Shown: positions 1-13,600 of the stretch, piece by piece | How positions within the stretch are numbered: position 1 is the first letter of the stretch | How the letters are laid out: each line of letters starts with the position of its first letter | Assembly: GCA_030141605.1 (NCBI GenBank) | Contig: JAQGDQ010000353.1 | Location: forward strand, 151,287 to 215,286 | Direction of reading: 5' to 3' | Source: Tubiluchus corallicola | Taxonomy: Eukaryota; Priapulida; Priapulimorpha; Priapulimorphida; Tubiluchidae | DNA length: 64,000 bases | Notes under the pieces: model-generated | The model's database searches: none | Told to the model about the DNA's origin: nothing | Seen by the model: the letters and a program-made list of their open reading frames with translations, nothing else | Made by a program: the position numbers and the translations under genes

Positions 1-239
1 TTGAAACCACGTGAGCTTTTTGTTTACTGTTTAGGAAGAAAATATCCTAGTTTAACTGGTGTCGCTTTTGCATGACCGAATAAAGGCGAATCACTACATT
101 CTTACTTTTTCAGAGAAGGAAAATAGAGAATACTGTTGGCGTAACCTCCTCTTTAAACATACCTGGTTTGTTTGCATGCAGCGTATAGCTTCTTAGCGTC
201 TCTCTTTCAGGCGTGCCTGCGTGGTGAAAGTGTGGAACC

Positions 240-716
240 TTGCAATGGCGGCTCGTAGCTAAAATTACTGGGGTGCTAATTCAGAAAATTTTTAGCCATT
301 CTTTTAATACTGTGTAAAACCAAATAAACACATGTAATTTTAATGTCGTAATTGTGTAATCGTAACCAAACAAACATATGAAAGTTTATCCATAAACCTG
401 ATAAAATCCTAAACTTTTTGCTGACTAACAACCTAAATTGTCGCAGTTCAAGCTTGATCCATTCACTGTAAGGATGTGACAACTGACAACAAACTGTGTT
501 AGCGACAGTACTTTCTCTACCTGGGCTCGGTGCGGTGCTGGAGTGCAGTGTACTGGGCTGTGAAACAAACAGTACTACCCTCACGTGCTCGGCTTCCGTA
601 CAAGTAAATAGAACTAAAGAAAATATCGATGATATCATCGCTATTGAATATTATTGATAATATTGAGTGAAAATAGGGGGCGCTGCAGTTACACAGTACC
701 TATACACAAGCCGCCA
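240..716. mobile_element. hAT-like MITE, copy 1
   Basis: Ends carry imperfect inverted repeats, AATGGCGGCTCG at the left and AAGCCGCCA at the right, flanked by TGGAACC (233-239 and 718-724). It shares blocks with 15091-15650, including ACTACCCTCACGTGCTC and a GGGGG.GCTGCAGTT.CACAGTACC segment near the right end. A 120-residue open frame inside it is not conserved coding sequence. Confidence 0.65.
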
Positions 717-2899
717 CTGGAACCCTGTGAAATCGTTTCAGTACCACACACACAGGTAGAACATTTAGACAATTAAGGTTGGACGTCTTAGTAGATTTTA
801 TTGCATTGAGCTGAACAAATACTTGTAGATCTGCTTGGACGTGCTCGGCAAGTTAAAAAGAACCAGAGTAATTAAATGATGCGACAACGAGCTGTTAATT
901 ACCTCTAGGAGATTAAGTGCCGCCTACGTGCCCGTATTAAGATCCCTTCTACTGTACGCAGCTTGTCGTTTAAAGGAAAAGACAACTCATTTAGCTTGTT
1001 GAGTTTATTTTCTTGTTATCAAATTAGTAAGTAAATTTATTTATTCATTGAGTTAAAAACTATTACATATTACACATGAGATTTGCCCACACTAGTATGA
1101 AATTCATTATACATACATATAAAACTACAATAAAATCACTCAAGAAAAGGATAGAAGTGAAAACTTATATTTTCCTTCCCTTTTTAGCTGTCATTATTCT
1201 ATCAAAATCTTTTTTTTCATTTTATTAGCTGTGATTATAGAGTACATTATATTACACATTACATGTACATCACACACACACACACACACGCACGCACGCA
1301 CGCATACACACATACACACGCACTCACGCACACACACGCACGTAATATAAATATACACTACATTATATCACAAATACACACGCACACACACGCTCGCACG
1401 CACGCTCTCACGCACGCACGCACGCACGCGCGCGCACACACACACTACATAGAAATATACTAGAAATATACTAGAAGTATAATAGAAATATACACTACAT
1501 TATATCACATATGTTACAGTAAATAATACATATTAAGTTAGATTTTACTTCCAAAATTGTTTTCATGTCTAAATCACAATTTACATCATATAATAAAACT
1601 ACACTTAAAATTGCTTATTGTACTAAAAGGTTATCATAGATCTTTTTAAAAATCATTAATTATCGCTTAAACTTAGAAAAATGTAGCAAAAGTTGCAAAC
1701 AGCTGTCTATAAAGTATAAAGTTAATTGATGCTATCGCTGTACAGAAATTTCCAAGCGCGATGATACCTGCCATTCACTTGAAAATTAGTGACGTAACTG
1801 GTGGATTTCGCGAAGTTTCGTAAACGAGTCGTGACTTTCCGTAAGAGCGCGCTGCTTGTTGAACTAATTCAAGCTTCTGCAGCTTATCTAATGCTCGTGC
1901 GAAAATCTCACAAAATTAATTATTTCTTAATAGGCACGGGGAATTGGTGTCGTCATTGGTGGAAAAATAAGCAAAGGTTAAGCAAAACTGACGCTAAATG
2001 AAAATGACTGCTAAAAATGACAAGTAGAAATAGGATTATATAAAGAAGGAATGACGTCATTGGTGGATGGAAACACAAATCATTGATGACGTTGCAAATT
2101 ATGCTTGATATAGCAAAATTCAGTTAGTGTGCCTCTGTTTTTATGCTTATCTTAAAGTATAGCCTTGCATACCCAATTGTAACGTCTGTCTCTACCCAGA
2201 TCCACGTCTGCTTGTGTATTGTTCCACGTGTGTAATTCTGTATAATAAACCTTCAGGATACGTATTGAAGGATCGGACAGTGGCTTAAATTAAAATACCT
2301 TACGCGTTTGTCTACAAACATTCATTTATAAGGAACTTTATAATTTTTCAAATTTCTAAGACATAATTTTGAAGTTATTATGGTAACAATTTTTATTTAA
2401 ACAGAAAAGTGGAAGCAACTCGACGTGTTTTCTTGTTCTAGCAACTAAGTCCTGTCTTACATGGCTGTGCGTGTTTGATTATTTGTTCTCTAAGCCAAAA
2501 ATTGGTACTAAATTACACCGTCCAGGGCATAATTGCTGTGTTTCTGTCACAAAAACTTACATTTTCATTATACACTGTTTATTAGTACTAATAAATCATA
2601 CAGTATATAGTTATTAGTATACTAATTTAGTTACTCACAATCCTTAGTGAAAAACTGCTGTACGTTTGTTTTGTCTTTCTAAGTTTTTTACTGGCTAAAA
2701 ATTTCTAGAAAAAAGATACATAAAGTATGATAAAATTTGTTTTCGTTTAACATACATGTATAATATACATATTATACGTACATACATGTATTTAATATGC
2801 ATTCAGGTGCAAATAGTCTTATGCCTTAAGATTAATCTTTGGCTATTCAAATAAAACGTCTCTCATAACAAATCAAACCTCTGCAACAGAATTAAGTGC
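717..2899. other. no gene recognised
   Basis: AT-rich DNA with a CA microsatellite (listed). A segment at about 2170-2290 with TATAATAAACCTTCAGG resembles an LTR end, but no boundaries were found. Unseen 5' exons of grh could lie here. Confidence 0.5.
1271..1444. repeat. CA/CACG microsatellite
   Basis: Interrupted (CA)n and (CACG)n in two blocks around an AT-rich spacer. Open frames across it are artefacts. Confidence 0.95.
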
Positions 2900-3490
2900 A
2901 ATGTTTAAAATCCCAATTTTGCAAGCACATAAGACTTCTACACAATCCTGTTTTTATATAAATACATCAACAATATTAACACGCCCTTCATCAAAAATAA
3001 GCTTCCACTCCTCTTGGAGCCAAAATTAAATCCAAGAACACACAATATTAAACAAATACGCACTAATAACAAATACGGCAACAATTCTATCACTAAACAA
3101 GGAGTTCAACTTTGGAATACCCTGCCATCAAATTTAAAACAAATCAAGCCTTTCCACGAATTCAAATCAAAATTAAAAATACGTACATTAAATCGTTGTG
3201 AAAACCCAACATACGTTAATGATCATATATTCATCCGCAAATTTTATTTACCCACGTCAGTTTTAAATAGTATGTGTATATTGTATATAGTCTATTATAA
3301 TTTGCGTGTAATATTGTAATTTATGTTTCTGTTTTAAATTTCTGTGCAAGGTAGTTTTTAGTTTGCACTGGACGCATTTGCCTTTAACAGTTGTGTGAAT
3401 TTTATTCTCATATGTTGCGATGTTCTGTTATGTTTTTATGCTTATGAATATCGATTTTTTAATGACAAACAAATATTATTATATATACAT
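2900..3490 (+). mobile_element. LINE 3' end (reverse transcriptase C terminus and tail)
   Basis: Translation from about 2958 reads YINNINTPFIKNKLPLLLEP then NNSITKQGVQLWNTLPSNLK, the terminal 'LWNSLP' segment typical of Jockey/CR1-type LINE ORF2. A 3' tail TTGCACTGGACGCATTTGCC and AAATATTATTATAT follows; the same tail occurs at about 56080-56215. 5'-truncated, as usual for LINEs. Confidence 0.75.
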
Positions 3491-4180
3491 CTGTCGCACT
3501 TTTTCATTTGCGATTCTTAATTTAAATCACTACCATTAATAATGTGAGTGAGCGCCGCATGCTAGTTTTTAAATCGCAACTATAAAATGTCACGCAGTTC
3601 AGCCATTTTGACGCATAGCTATTTTTGGGGTTAATTTAAAATGCTTCTCTCGCACGGCACAGTAGCAGTTTAGCAAATATACTGTCATGCCCTCCGGCGG
3701 CAGGACAATTACAATACAGTAGCTATAAGCAATCACTTTCACTTTCCCCCCCTTGCTCAGGAGGGCATGAAAATTGTACAGGTAGACGTGCGGCCTTGAT
3801 CCGTACAGACGCACGGTCAGATTGAAATAAATGAATTCTGTGTAGTCAGGTAAGTGTGTGCAGATGCTGGGGAAGTAGGATGTTTGCCAAGTGACATAAT
3901 GATGAGCTACTCGAATTGTGAAAAGATTATGTAAAGGAGGGGGATAGATATGCGAGGAGAAGAGTAGGGCAGGGGGCTAGCAAGGGGAGAAAAGGGGATT
4001 CTAAACTATGTTTAAAAAAATCTTATTTCTCTAATTTCCACTTCTTCATTTCATCTAGTCTCTAAATTTAATAATGAAAAAAATTGTAATATATTTTATT
4101 TAATATTTTTAATATGTGGCCAGGGAATACAATTCCGGAAACGAGGCGAGAACGATAAAAATCAATAATTTTTGACGGAT

Positions 4181-4880
4181 AGACGTAGTAGTAGTGGTAG
4201 TTTTAGTGGTGGTGGTAGTGGTAGTAGTAGTGGTAGTTTTAGTGGTGGTGGTAGTGGTAGTAGTAGTGGTAGTTTAGTGGTGGTGGTAGTGGTAGTAGTT
4301 GTGGTAGTTTTAGTGGTGGTGGTAGTGGTAGTGGTAGTGGTAGTAGTTGTGGTAGTTTTAGTGGTGGTGGTAGTGGTAGTGGTAGTTTTAGTGGTAGTAC
4401 TAGTGGTAGTTTTAGTGGTAGTGGTAGTTTTAGTGGTGGTGGTAGTTTTAGTGGTGGTGGTAGTAGTAGTAGTAGTGGTAGTTTAGTGGTAGTGGTAGTA
4501 GTAGTGGTAGTTTTAGTGGTAGTGGTAGTTTTAGTGGTGGTGGTAGTGGTAGTACTAGTGGTAGTTTAGTGGTGGTGGTAGTGGTAGTTTTAGTGGTGGT
4601 GGTACTGGTAATGGTAGTGGTAGTTTTAGTGGTGGTGGTAGTGGTAGTTTTAGTGGTGGTGGTAGTGGTAGTACTAGTGGTAGTGGTAGTTTTAGTGGTG
4701 GTGGTAGTGGTAATGGTAGTGGTAGTTTTAGTGGTGGTGGTAGTGGTAGTACTAGTGGTAGTGGTAGTTTTAGTGGTGGTGGTAGTGGTAATCGTAGTGG
4801 TAGTTTTAGCGGTGGTGGTAGTGGTAGTACTAGTGGTAGTTTTAGTGGTAGTGGTAGCGGCAGCAGCAGCAGCAGCAGCA
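4181..4880. repeat. GGT/AGT trinucleotide minisatellite ending in a CAG run
   Basis: About 680 bp of GTAGTGGTAGTTTTAGTGGT-like units, then (CAG)n at 4858-4880. Frames are open on both strands simply because the period is three. Confidence 0.95.
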
Positions 4881-5104
4881 GCTGCACGAATAGATTCTTT
4901 ATCTTGCGTTTTTAAAACATTAGCCATCATAATCCAAGAATTAAAGACGGGTAATCAGTGTTAGTTCCTAATAATAAACACACATAGTTCTGGGCCAAAG
5001 CGTCAGGTGCAAGCTAAACTAGAAGTGAAATTAGAAATTCAAGATAATAATAACTAGGACATGTACAGTGCACTATAATAAAACAACAGGCAATCCCTTT
5101 CACT

Positions 5105-5393
5105 GTCTGTCCGTCTGTCTTTCCCTCGCCTCCTCACTCCTTTTCTCGCCCCCTCTCTCTCCTTCTCTCCCCTTCTCTCTTTCTCTCTCTCCCCCTCTCG
5201 TCCTTTTCTCTCCCTCTGTCTGTCTCTCTTGCCCCCATCTTTCTCTCTCTCTCTTTCTCTCCCCCTTTCTTTCTTTTTATTTCTCTCCCACTCATTCTCT
5301 CTTTTTGTCTCTCTCTCTGTCTTTGTCTCCATTTCTCTGTCTCTCTCGCCCCCCACTTTCTCTCTCTCCTCCCTCTCTCCCACTCTCTCTTTG

Positions 5394-5443
<50 letters not shown>

Positions 5444-5446
5444 TCA

Positions 5447-5475
<29 letters not shown>
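5105..5475. repeat. polypyrimidine (TCTC)n tract
   Basis: Nearly pure C/T on the plus strand for about 370 bp, including uninterrupted (CT)n at about 5398-5436. A similar tract lies at 61080-61500. Confidence 0.95.
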
Positions 5476-5477
<2 letters not shown>

Positions 5478-6899
5478 GTCTTTTTTGTCTTCAAGAATGC
5501 TCACTAGGTTCGCTCGTTCGCTCGTTTCGCCATCTGGTTTACAAAGACTTTTCTAGTTTTAACTCTTAGAAAAAGTTCACGAAAATTTGTTTTTGTCGTC
5601 TAATTACAGGGAATTATTGTGCGCGTACGAAACTATATAATAGTGCCCAGATCAAGTAACCTTGGATTACTGAAGTAATGAAGAAAAAACACTACGCTTT
5701 AGTGTAAATCACGGATCAGTGGGTAATTCTATTTGAACCAGGGTGCAGAGAAAGCTTAGAGGTTAACAAGGCAACGCTTTTACAATGGCGCCAAAATTCG
5801 GCTAAATTTTGTGCAAAATTGATTCAAATAATGTCAGTCTTCTTTCATTTGTGAATACAATTTGACCTTCATAGTCCTGGGTGCGTTGTAATTATTCTTG
5901 CCTATCTCCACAGTATCTTAAGGTATTATCAAATTCATGCATTGATGCACACCTACGTGACTTTTTCCCTTTGTCCCGGGGCCATCTTTTAACGTCTGGG
6001 CGCATAATTTCTCCATCTATTCATATCAGAATGTTATTTGCTTACATGTTATAAAATTCCTTCTGCCATTTTACTTTTACGTGACTCTTAAAAACACAGA
6101 CAATAACTTGAGTTATTTTAGCGATTCTTTGCGTTAAGAAGAACGGCTGTCGATAGTTATGATCATGCCTCATAGTGTTTCTGGGCTTAACTGGATAGTC
6201 AGTAGATGAGTACTGAAAGACATAATGGTCAAAAGAAGAAGCATTGTGAATTTATAACTTTAAAGCTGAAAAGATAAAGAGTAATATATATTTAACTGTG
6301 CGTAACGGCGGTAAAACATTTATAAACCCAAATTTGTTTGTGTTGTTGTAGCATAGAGCAAGCATATGTGTGCGCCTTAACGTTTTTGAGTAGAAATTAA
6401 CCTAGTAGTACAATATACATTGCTACTCGCCCTGATATAAAAGGGATTTAGGCACCGGACAGATGGATGGAAGTTAACGAGCGAAAATAAAGGCAGGTGA
6501 AACCGTGAAAGTATTGATTTAATTTAAAGAAACGATTTTGCTTAATACAAATGCTGATGCAAATACTCATCAGCAATTAGAGGCTGGATGAAAGTGACCT
6601 TCACGCCTACGCGTTCGACTCCCGTAAGCCAGTGAATCGTAACCCCTGGTGGCAGATTTCCTTCATAGAAACATTATTTTGGTAGTGTATATATACATTT
6701 TATTTTCATGAAGTTTACAATTTGTGAGGGAGAATGGCTGTCTCGACAAACTTTGTAATAAAAATCTCAAGTTTAGGAGGTTCAAATTGTAGTGTCTTTA
6801 AATGTCTTTATTTATATAGAATATAGTATGAAATTAGAAAAATTGGCAGCTATCTACGAAGTAAAGGATGTTGCTCTTGAGCTTTTTCTTTCTTCAAAA
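5476..6899. other. no gene recognised
   Basis: AT-rich DNA upstream of the first recognised grh exon. A B-box-like GCGTTCGACTCCCG at about 6610 may mark another decayed tRNA-derived element. Nothing else stands out. Confidence 0.5.
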
Positions 6900-7335
6900 T
6901 CTCATTCCACCTATTATAGACATTGAGACATCAGCATTTGTTAGAGTATTACACCCACTGCTATCTGCAACTAACAGTGTTAGTTCATCTACTCTTAAAG
7001 ATAGATTTCGTTGAAGTTGTTGAACATCTTTATTTATCTTAGCTACCAAAGTATGTTTTGGGTTTGTCAGATGATTTTAAGGTTTCCTTTAAGGCGATTC
7101 TTACTGGTGCATCATTTGATAATCTTAGAAGATGTCCTAGCCATCTTAATCTTCATAATTTGACTTTTGGCCTCTTTCGTTTTAGTGTATAAATCTTCAT
7201 TTTTGATTACGTATGGCCATCTTATCTTTAAAACTTTCCTAAGAAGACCTCTATGAAATGTGTCGATCTGCTTTTCTTGAGTAATCGTTAAACCCCAAGT
7301 TTCATAGTTGTACGTATATGCAAGTGTGAATGCAA
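6900..7335 (-). mobile_element. decayed LINE reverse-transcriptase C-terminal fragment
   Basis: Minus strand from about 7330 translates as AFTLAYTYNYETWGLTITQE, QIDTFHRGLLRKVLKIRWPY and NEDLYTKTKEAKSQI with later stops. The ETW..T, F.R..LRK.L.IRWP and NE.LY.RT motifs belong to non-LTR element ORF2. Upstream of the first recognised grh exon. Confidence 0.65.
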
Positions 7336-8000
7336 CTGTATGTCCATACTATATTTTTTAAACATCTTAAATGATTAAAAAAATGAAATAACTGCAGAAT
7401 TGGCATGAAAATCAAAACAAAACTCTGTGTTATGAGCCCGACAATTATATACACCGATAGCATATACACATCGGGTAGCGCTTTTATTTTTTATATCAAT
7501 TATAAGTATTTGTAAATGTAAAGTTTTAGAAGTTGGCCACTGTTTCAGCAAAGGTTATTTTAAGCGCATACTTGAATAATGTTAAAATCATATAACTGTG
7601 ACGTTAATTGAAAAGTTACTGAGCCGTGAATGGGTTGTATGCATTACTTTGAGGCATGCAATTAATTTAGTATGCCGAGTGCGTAATATAATAATTTGAA
7701 GTACGAGCCAAGCTACTTCCGGCGCAAACTAGGTCGTGCTGCCATCTTTAGGCGAAATGTGCAAATTCCAATTTTTTCCAATACATTATTTTTGCACTCA
7801 GCATGCATTTAACGTCTTGAAGAGAGTTTTTACTGGTTTGTAGGAGCATAAGTTCCTCCTGAATTTCAAAATGGTGTTATTATCTTGTATCCGCTTTGGT
7901 GCTGCCACCTATTGCACAAAAAGTATTTTCACATTTAGTATCAGTTTTTGTCATACAACTTTACATGTAGTGTTAAAAACGCAGTTTTTTTAATTTTCAG

Positions 8001-8285
8001 TGGTAGTCCTTCAACAGTTGTCGTGAAAGCAGAAACAGACGGTACCGAGTGTCCAGGACAAGAATCTCTTCCACCGGAAATTTCCGGAAAACGCCGAGAT
8101 CTGGCGGATATTCCCGAAGATGAGGGCTATCGTGCGTACTTCGATCACCCTCTGACAGCAGCAACCCAAGCAATGATTAATATTAACGGAGGAGAAGATC
8201 AGGCGAATGCCATTGGACTTCTGTACGAATATTACAAGCTACCAGCCATTGAAAAACCAGAGAAGACAGTTGGCGACATCTGGAG
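8001..8285 (+). CDS. grh: grh coding exon 1 of those seen (N-terminal activation region)
   Basis: Follows a polypyrimidine/TTTTCAG acceptor ending at 8000 and stops before GT at 8286. It encodes residues 1-94, including [20 protein letters not shown] and [13 protein letters not shown], which resemble the conserved N-terminal block of GRHL proteins (NPLTAATKAM...GLLYDYYK in vertebrates). The first base completes a split codon, so it is not the start exon. It ends two bases into a Ser codon completed at 17944. Confidence 0.9.
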
Positions 8286-9452
8286 GTACAAATAAGAATA
8301 AACTAGTAACAATGTTAACTTTAAGCGGTCACTATTAATGCATCTTCTGGTCACTCAGTTTCATTCTGTTCTAGCATTTCACTTATTGGAGTAATTAATT
8401 TTTACCAAAAATATGTTTAGCGATGCTTTCATACGATTTTCTTTGGTAAAAATAGGTTCGCGTCCTACCACAAGATTCAAATAAGTTTTGCTGTTTAAGG
8501 CAGTTATAATGTTTATTTCAAAATGTAAATACAAATAACGTTAAGACGAATCTAAACCTTCTTGTCCCCTCTTCTGTTTCACGCGCACTCACTCACGCAC
8601 GCGCACGCACGCACACACACACACACATCCTGTCGCCATTCTGCAACAATGCTACAAGTGCTGCCATCTACATATGACAATGCATACCTTACAGTGGTAT
8701 TATCGGCTTGCAGTGTCAAACTGTATAAAAATGCATTTTTTATTAGTTACTAATGCTAATTATTACTATTAACTCTTTTCATGTTTTTTAAATAGTTTAT
8801 TTTGTTTATAGTTAATGGCAAACCGCTAAGCAAAATAATCTGCTACTTAATTTGCAAAGAATTGCTAGTTTCAGTATAAAGCTAGCAAGTACATATGACC
8901 AGATGTGATTTGATATTGTAGCACCATCTATCGCCGCGAAATCTAACTAAACCGAATGCAAATTCCGTGTTAGGTACCGTTGAAAGACGCTATTGCGCTT
9001 GCTCTCGTCAGAATTCCCTTGTCAGAATTCTTTTGCTATAAATTTTCAATTAATATAATAGTTTTGTATGAATTTTATAGTAAATTAATATAATTTTAAT
9101 ATTATAATAAAATTTTAATAGTTTATTGAAACATTACTATCAAATGTGACGCATGAGAGGCTAGACAGTTGAATTGTCCAATAAGCAGTTGGCTTTCATC
9201 CAGATAAGAAAAGATAAACGTTCATTTTACGTAGATTTCATAATCACACAACTACAATCTGCAAGAGCTTATATTACCTTATATTAAGAGCTTATGAATG
9301 AACACACATACAATAGTTTTAAATATTACTAACACGCCCGATTTTATTGCGCAAGCAGCGTTTATGCGTTTGTCTAATTTCTTCATATTGAAGCTCTTCT
9401 GAATCACTTTGACGTATGAAAACGTAAAATTCACACAGCTTTGTACATAATG

Positions 9453-9494
<42 letters not shown>

Positions 9495-9609
9495 GTGATG
9501 ATGATGATGAATGATGATGATGATGATGATGATGATAATGATGATGATAATGAAGATGAATGATGATGATGATGATGATAATAATTTATTATTATTATTA
9601 TTATTATTA

Positions 9610-9669
<60 letters not shown>

Positions 9670-10561
9670 CTTTGTTTAAAGTTTTCGTTTAGATCAACAG
9701 TTAACCTAAGCAGAAAGAGCTTTTTGCCAACTAAATGACAAATTTACAACTACATAACAGAGACTATTATTACCCCACTTTTACCCTAAATACCACGCTC
9801 CAGGCAGGGCAACAGCAGGTACCGCTTTTAAAGTGTTCGGTATTACCAGGCCGCGGTATCGATCTCATGACCTCTCAGACGCAAAGCGGACGCGTTACCA
9901 CTAGACGCTCCTGTCTAGTCTAAACTTACGTGACCTGAGGCGCGCACACAGACTACATCTAGACGAACCCGCATGACCAACTTGCTGGTGGTTCAGGAAC
10001 GAGTCTTCCAGAAAGAAACAAAGATGAACCTTATGTGGTGCCACAGCTGAAAGAACTGCTTCAAATTCTAATTCTTGCACTATAATCGAAAAGCATCATT
10101 AGCTACTGAACACGGCAACACTTGCATTTTTGGAACATACATGGCACTCCACAGAACACACTGTACTGATTTAGAAACTTTTTTGAAACATTTCGTCTTA
10201 GTACGTCAACTTGTAAATTTCACAATCACTAAACTTTTCTACGTAGATTAAACATGTGAACACTTTCCTACGCGTGCACGTTTTCCCAGCATAATGTTTG
10301 TGCCTTATTATGACTTAACAACGAATGTGAGCAAAATGACAAAAATGCAGACCATGTCTGAGATGGAACACGTTTGTACCAAGGACATCAAGTATGGGAT
10401 ATGCTGTCGCTCCTGTTTGGCTAGTTTTTAAGCATCTCGAATTACCGGTCTCTTTTTCATTATGTAGTCCGCTTTATTATAAATGTAGTATAATGGAGGC
10501 TGCTATAAATCCTGGCGCTGGTTCCCTTTTTCTTTTTCATTTGACTTATGGAAAAAAGGGA

Positions 10562-10629
<68 letters not shown>

Positions 10630-13600
10630 AGAGGGAGGGAGAGAGGGGGGAGAGAGAAAGAGAGAGAGAGAGGGGAGGGAGGGAGGAGAGCATGGAGACA
10701 AGATGACAGAAATCATCTTTTTAAAAGACGCATTTGGATTGACCCACTAGTTGAAAAAAAAGACGCAGAACAAAGATTGTAACTGAAATTCATCGTTGAT
10801 TTAAAAGACGCATTTGATTGACACACTATTAGATTGCATAAGCTTTCTTGAAATTTTTCAAGTTCATTAGATTTTGAAAATAAAAAGACGCATTTGGATT
10901 GACCCACTATTTAGATTGCATAAGCTTTCTTGAAATTTTTCAAGTTCGTTAGATTTTGAAATAAAAAAGACGCATTTGGATTGACACACTATTTAGATTG
11001 CATAAGCTTTCTTGAAATTTTTCAAGTTCGTTAGATTTTGAAATAAAAAAAGACGCATTTGGATTGACACACTATTTAGATTGCATAAGCTTTCTTGAAA
11101 TTTTTCAAGTTCGTTAGATTTTGAAATAAAAAAGACGCATTTGGATTGACACACTATTTAGATTGCATAAGCTTTCTTGAAATTTTTCAAGTTCGTTAGA
11201 TTTTGAAATAAAAAAGACGCATTTGGATTGACACACTATTTAGATTGCATAAGCTTTCTTGAAATTTTTCAAGTTCATTAGATTTTGAAATAAAAAAGAC
11301 GCATTTGGATTGACACACTATTTAGATTGCATAAGCTTTCTTGAAATTTTTCAAGTTCGTTAGATTTTGAAATAAAAAAGACGCATTTGGATTGACACAC
11401 TATTTAGATTGCATAAGCTTTCTTGAAATTTTTCAAGTTCATTAGATTTTGAAATAAAAAAGACGCATTTGGATTGACACACTATTTAGATTGCATAACC
11501 TTTCTTGAAATTTTTCAAGTTCGTTAGATTTTGAAATAAAAAAGACGCATTTGGATTGACACACTAGTTAGATTGCATAAGCTTTCTTGAAATTTTTCAA
11601 GTTCATTAGATTTTGAAAATAAAAAAAGACGCATTTGGATTGACACACTATTTAGATTGCATAACCTTTCTTGAAATTTTTCAAGTTCGTTAGATTTTGA
11701 AATAAAAAAAGACGCATTTGGATTGACACACTATTTAGATTGCATAAGCTTTCTTGAAATTTTTCAAGTTCGTTAGATTTTGAAATAAAAAAAGACGCAT
11801 TTGGATTGACACACTATTTAGATTGCATAAGCTTTCTTGAAATTTTTCAAGTTCGTTAGATTTTGAAATAAAAAGACGCATTTGGATTGACACACTATTT
11901 AGATTGCATAAGCTTTCTTGAAATTTTTCAAGTTCATTAGATTTTGAAAATAAAAAGACGCATTTGGATTTGGATCGTTAGATTTTGAAATAAAAAAGAC
12001 GCATTTGGATTGACACACTAGTTAGATTGCATAAGCTTTCTTGAAATTTTTCAAGTTCGTTAGATTTTGAAATAAAAAAAGACGCATTTGGATTGACACA
12101 CTATTTAGATTGCATAAGCTTTCTTGAAATTTTTCAAGTTCGTTAGATTTTGAAATAAAAAAGACGCATTTGGATTGACACACTATTTAGATTGCATAAG
12201 CTTTCTTGAAATTTTTCAAGTTCGTTAGATGTTGAAATAAAAAAGACGCATTTGGATTGACACACTATTTAGATTGCATAAGCTTTCTTGAAATTTTTCA
12301 AGTTCATTAGATTTTGAAATAAAAAAGACGCATTTGGATTGACACACTATTTAGATTGCATAAACTTTCTTGAAATTTTTCAAGTTCGTTAGATTTTGAA
12401 ATAAAAAAGACGCATTTGGATTGACACACTATTTAGATTGCATAAGCTTTCTTGAAATTTTTCAAGTTCATTAGATTTTGAAATAAAAAAGACGCATTTG
12501 GATTGACACACTATTTAGATTGCATAACCTTTCTTGAAATTTTTCAAGTTCGTTAGATTTTGAAATAAAAAAAGACGCATTTGGATTGACACACTATTTA
12601 GATTGCATAAGCTTTCTTGAAATTTTTCAAGTTCATTAGATTTTGAAATAAAAAAAGACGCATTTCGATTGACACACTATTTAGATTGCATAACCTTTCT
12701 TGAAATTTTTCAAGTTCGTTAGATTTTGAAATAAAAAAGACGCATTTGGATTGACACACTATTTAGATTGCATAAGCTTTCTTGAAATTTTTCAAGTTCA
12801 TTAGATTTTGAAATAAAAAGACGCATTTGAATTGACCCACTATTTAGGTTGTTTTTTAGTACTACAGGAAGTAGGTATTGTAGTATTAACACCGTAACGT
12901 CGATTAAATTATTAAAGTTCCGTGACACCATCATTTATTAAATCAAGTTTCTGTTAGCCTGTAATTATCAATAATTACTCGTAAGTAATTAGATAAAATA
13001 AACTTGTGATTTTAAAGCATGCGCACTAGCCGTGAGAGCCGAATTCTGTTTTCCAAATGCGTAAGGGCGCTGGCACGCTATCGACTTTTACTGTGCACCT
13101 TTTGCCTTCAAATATAAAACCGTCTAATCTTTGCCAGCCAACGTCTAAATCACAAAGTTTTTGCTTGCAGCAGATGATAGGTGCAAATGGCTTCAGTTTG
13201 GTTCATTTAGACTTGACGAAATGGCTTCAATTTGGTTCTAAAAGATCGCAAACGCGTCAGAATTTGGTATTTGCAGGCCATTGCGGCACCCTACCTACAG
13301 ATTTTCAATCTTTCAAATATTACATTAAATCTCTTATAAATACAAGCGTTGTCCTAATAGTTCTAAATAGTTATGAACTTATTTAGATAGAGCATTAAAA
13401 TACTGAAGCAAAATAGAAAGCCGTTTTTTTAGTTTTTCATTAATGTTATATTCCATTAATATTGCTAGTAGGATTATGACAGAATCTTGGCACCATACCT
13501 GTAAAAAAGTCTGTTATTTCTGATGTTTCCTAATATGAAGTATATTTTACATTTATACACGGCGCTTCAAAAAATATTTCATTATTTTTAAAGATATTAT

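Larger units (their letters stand above)
8286..10563 (+). other. first visible grh intron, left part
   Basis: Beginning of a 9.66-kb intron (8286-17943). Apart from the listed microsatellites and SINE-like element, only unremarkable AT-rich sequence. Confidence 0.6.

Noticed and set aside
2040-2330. LTR-like end with AATAAA at 2243
   Set aside because: No matching TG...CA boundaries or target duplication could be found.
5054-5556. Arg/Glu-rich and Ser/Leu-rich long frames
   Set aside because: Both strands of a (TC)n tract; no non-repeat coding sequence. The same applies at 61.1-61.6 kb.
10722-12850. 82-bp repeats as possible tandem small-RNA genes
   Set aside because: No RNA-polymerase III boxes or family likeness; satellite is the simpler explanation.
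13057-13386. 109-codon frame beginning [14 protein letters not shown]
   Set aside because: No recognisable motif, inside a grh intron, AT-rich; chance cannot be excluded.
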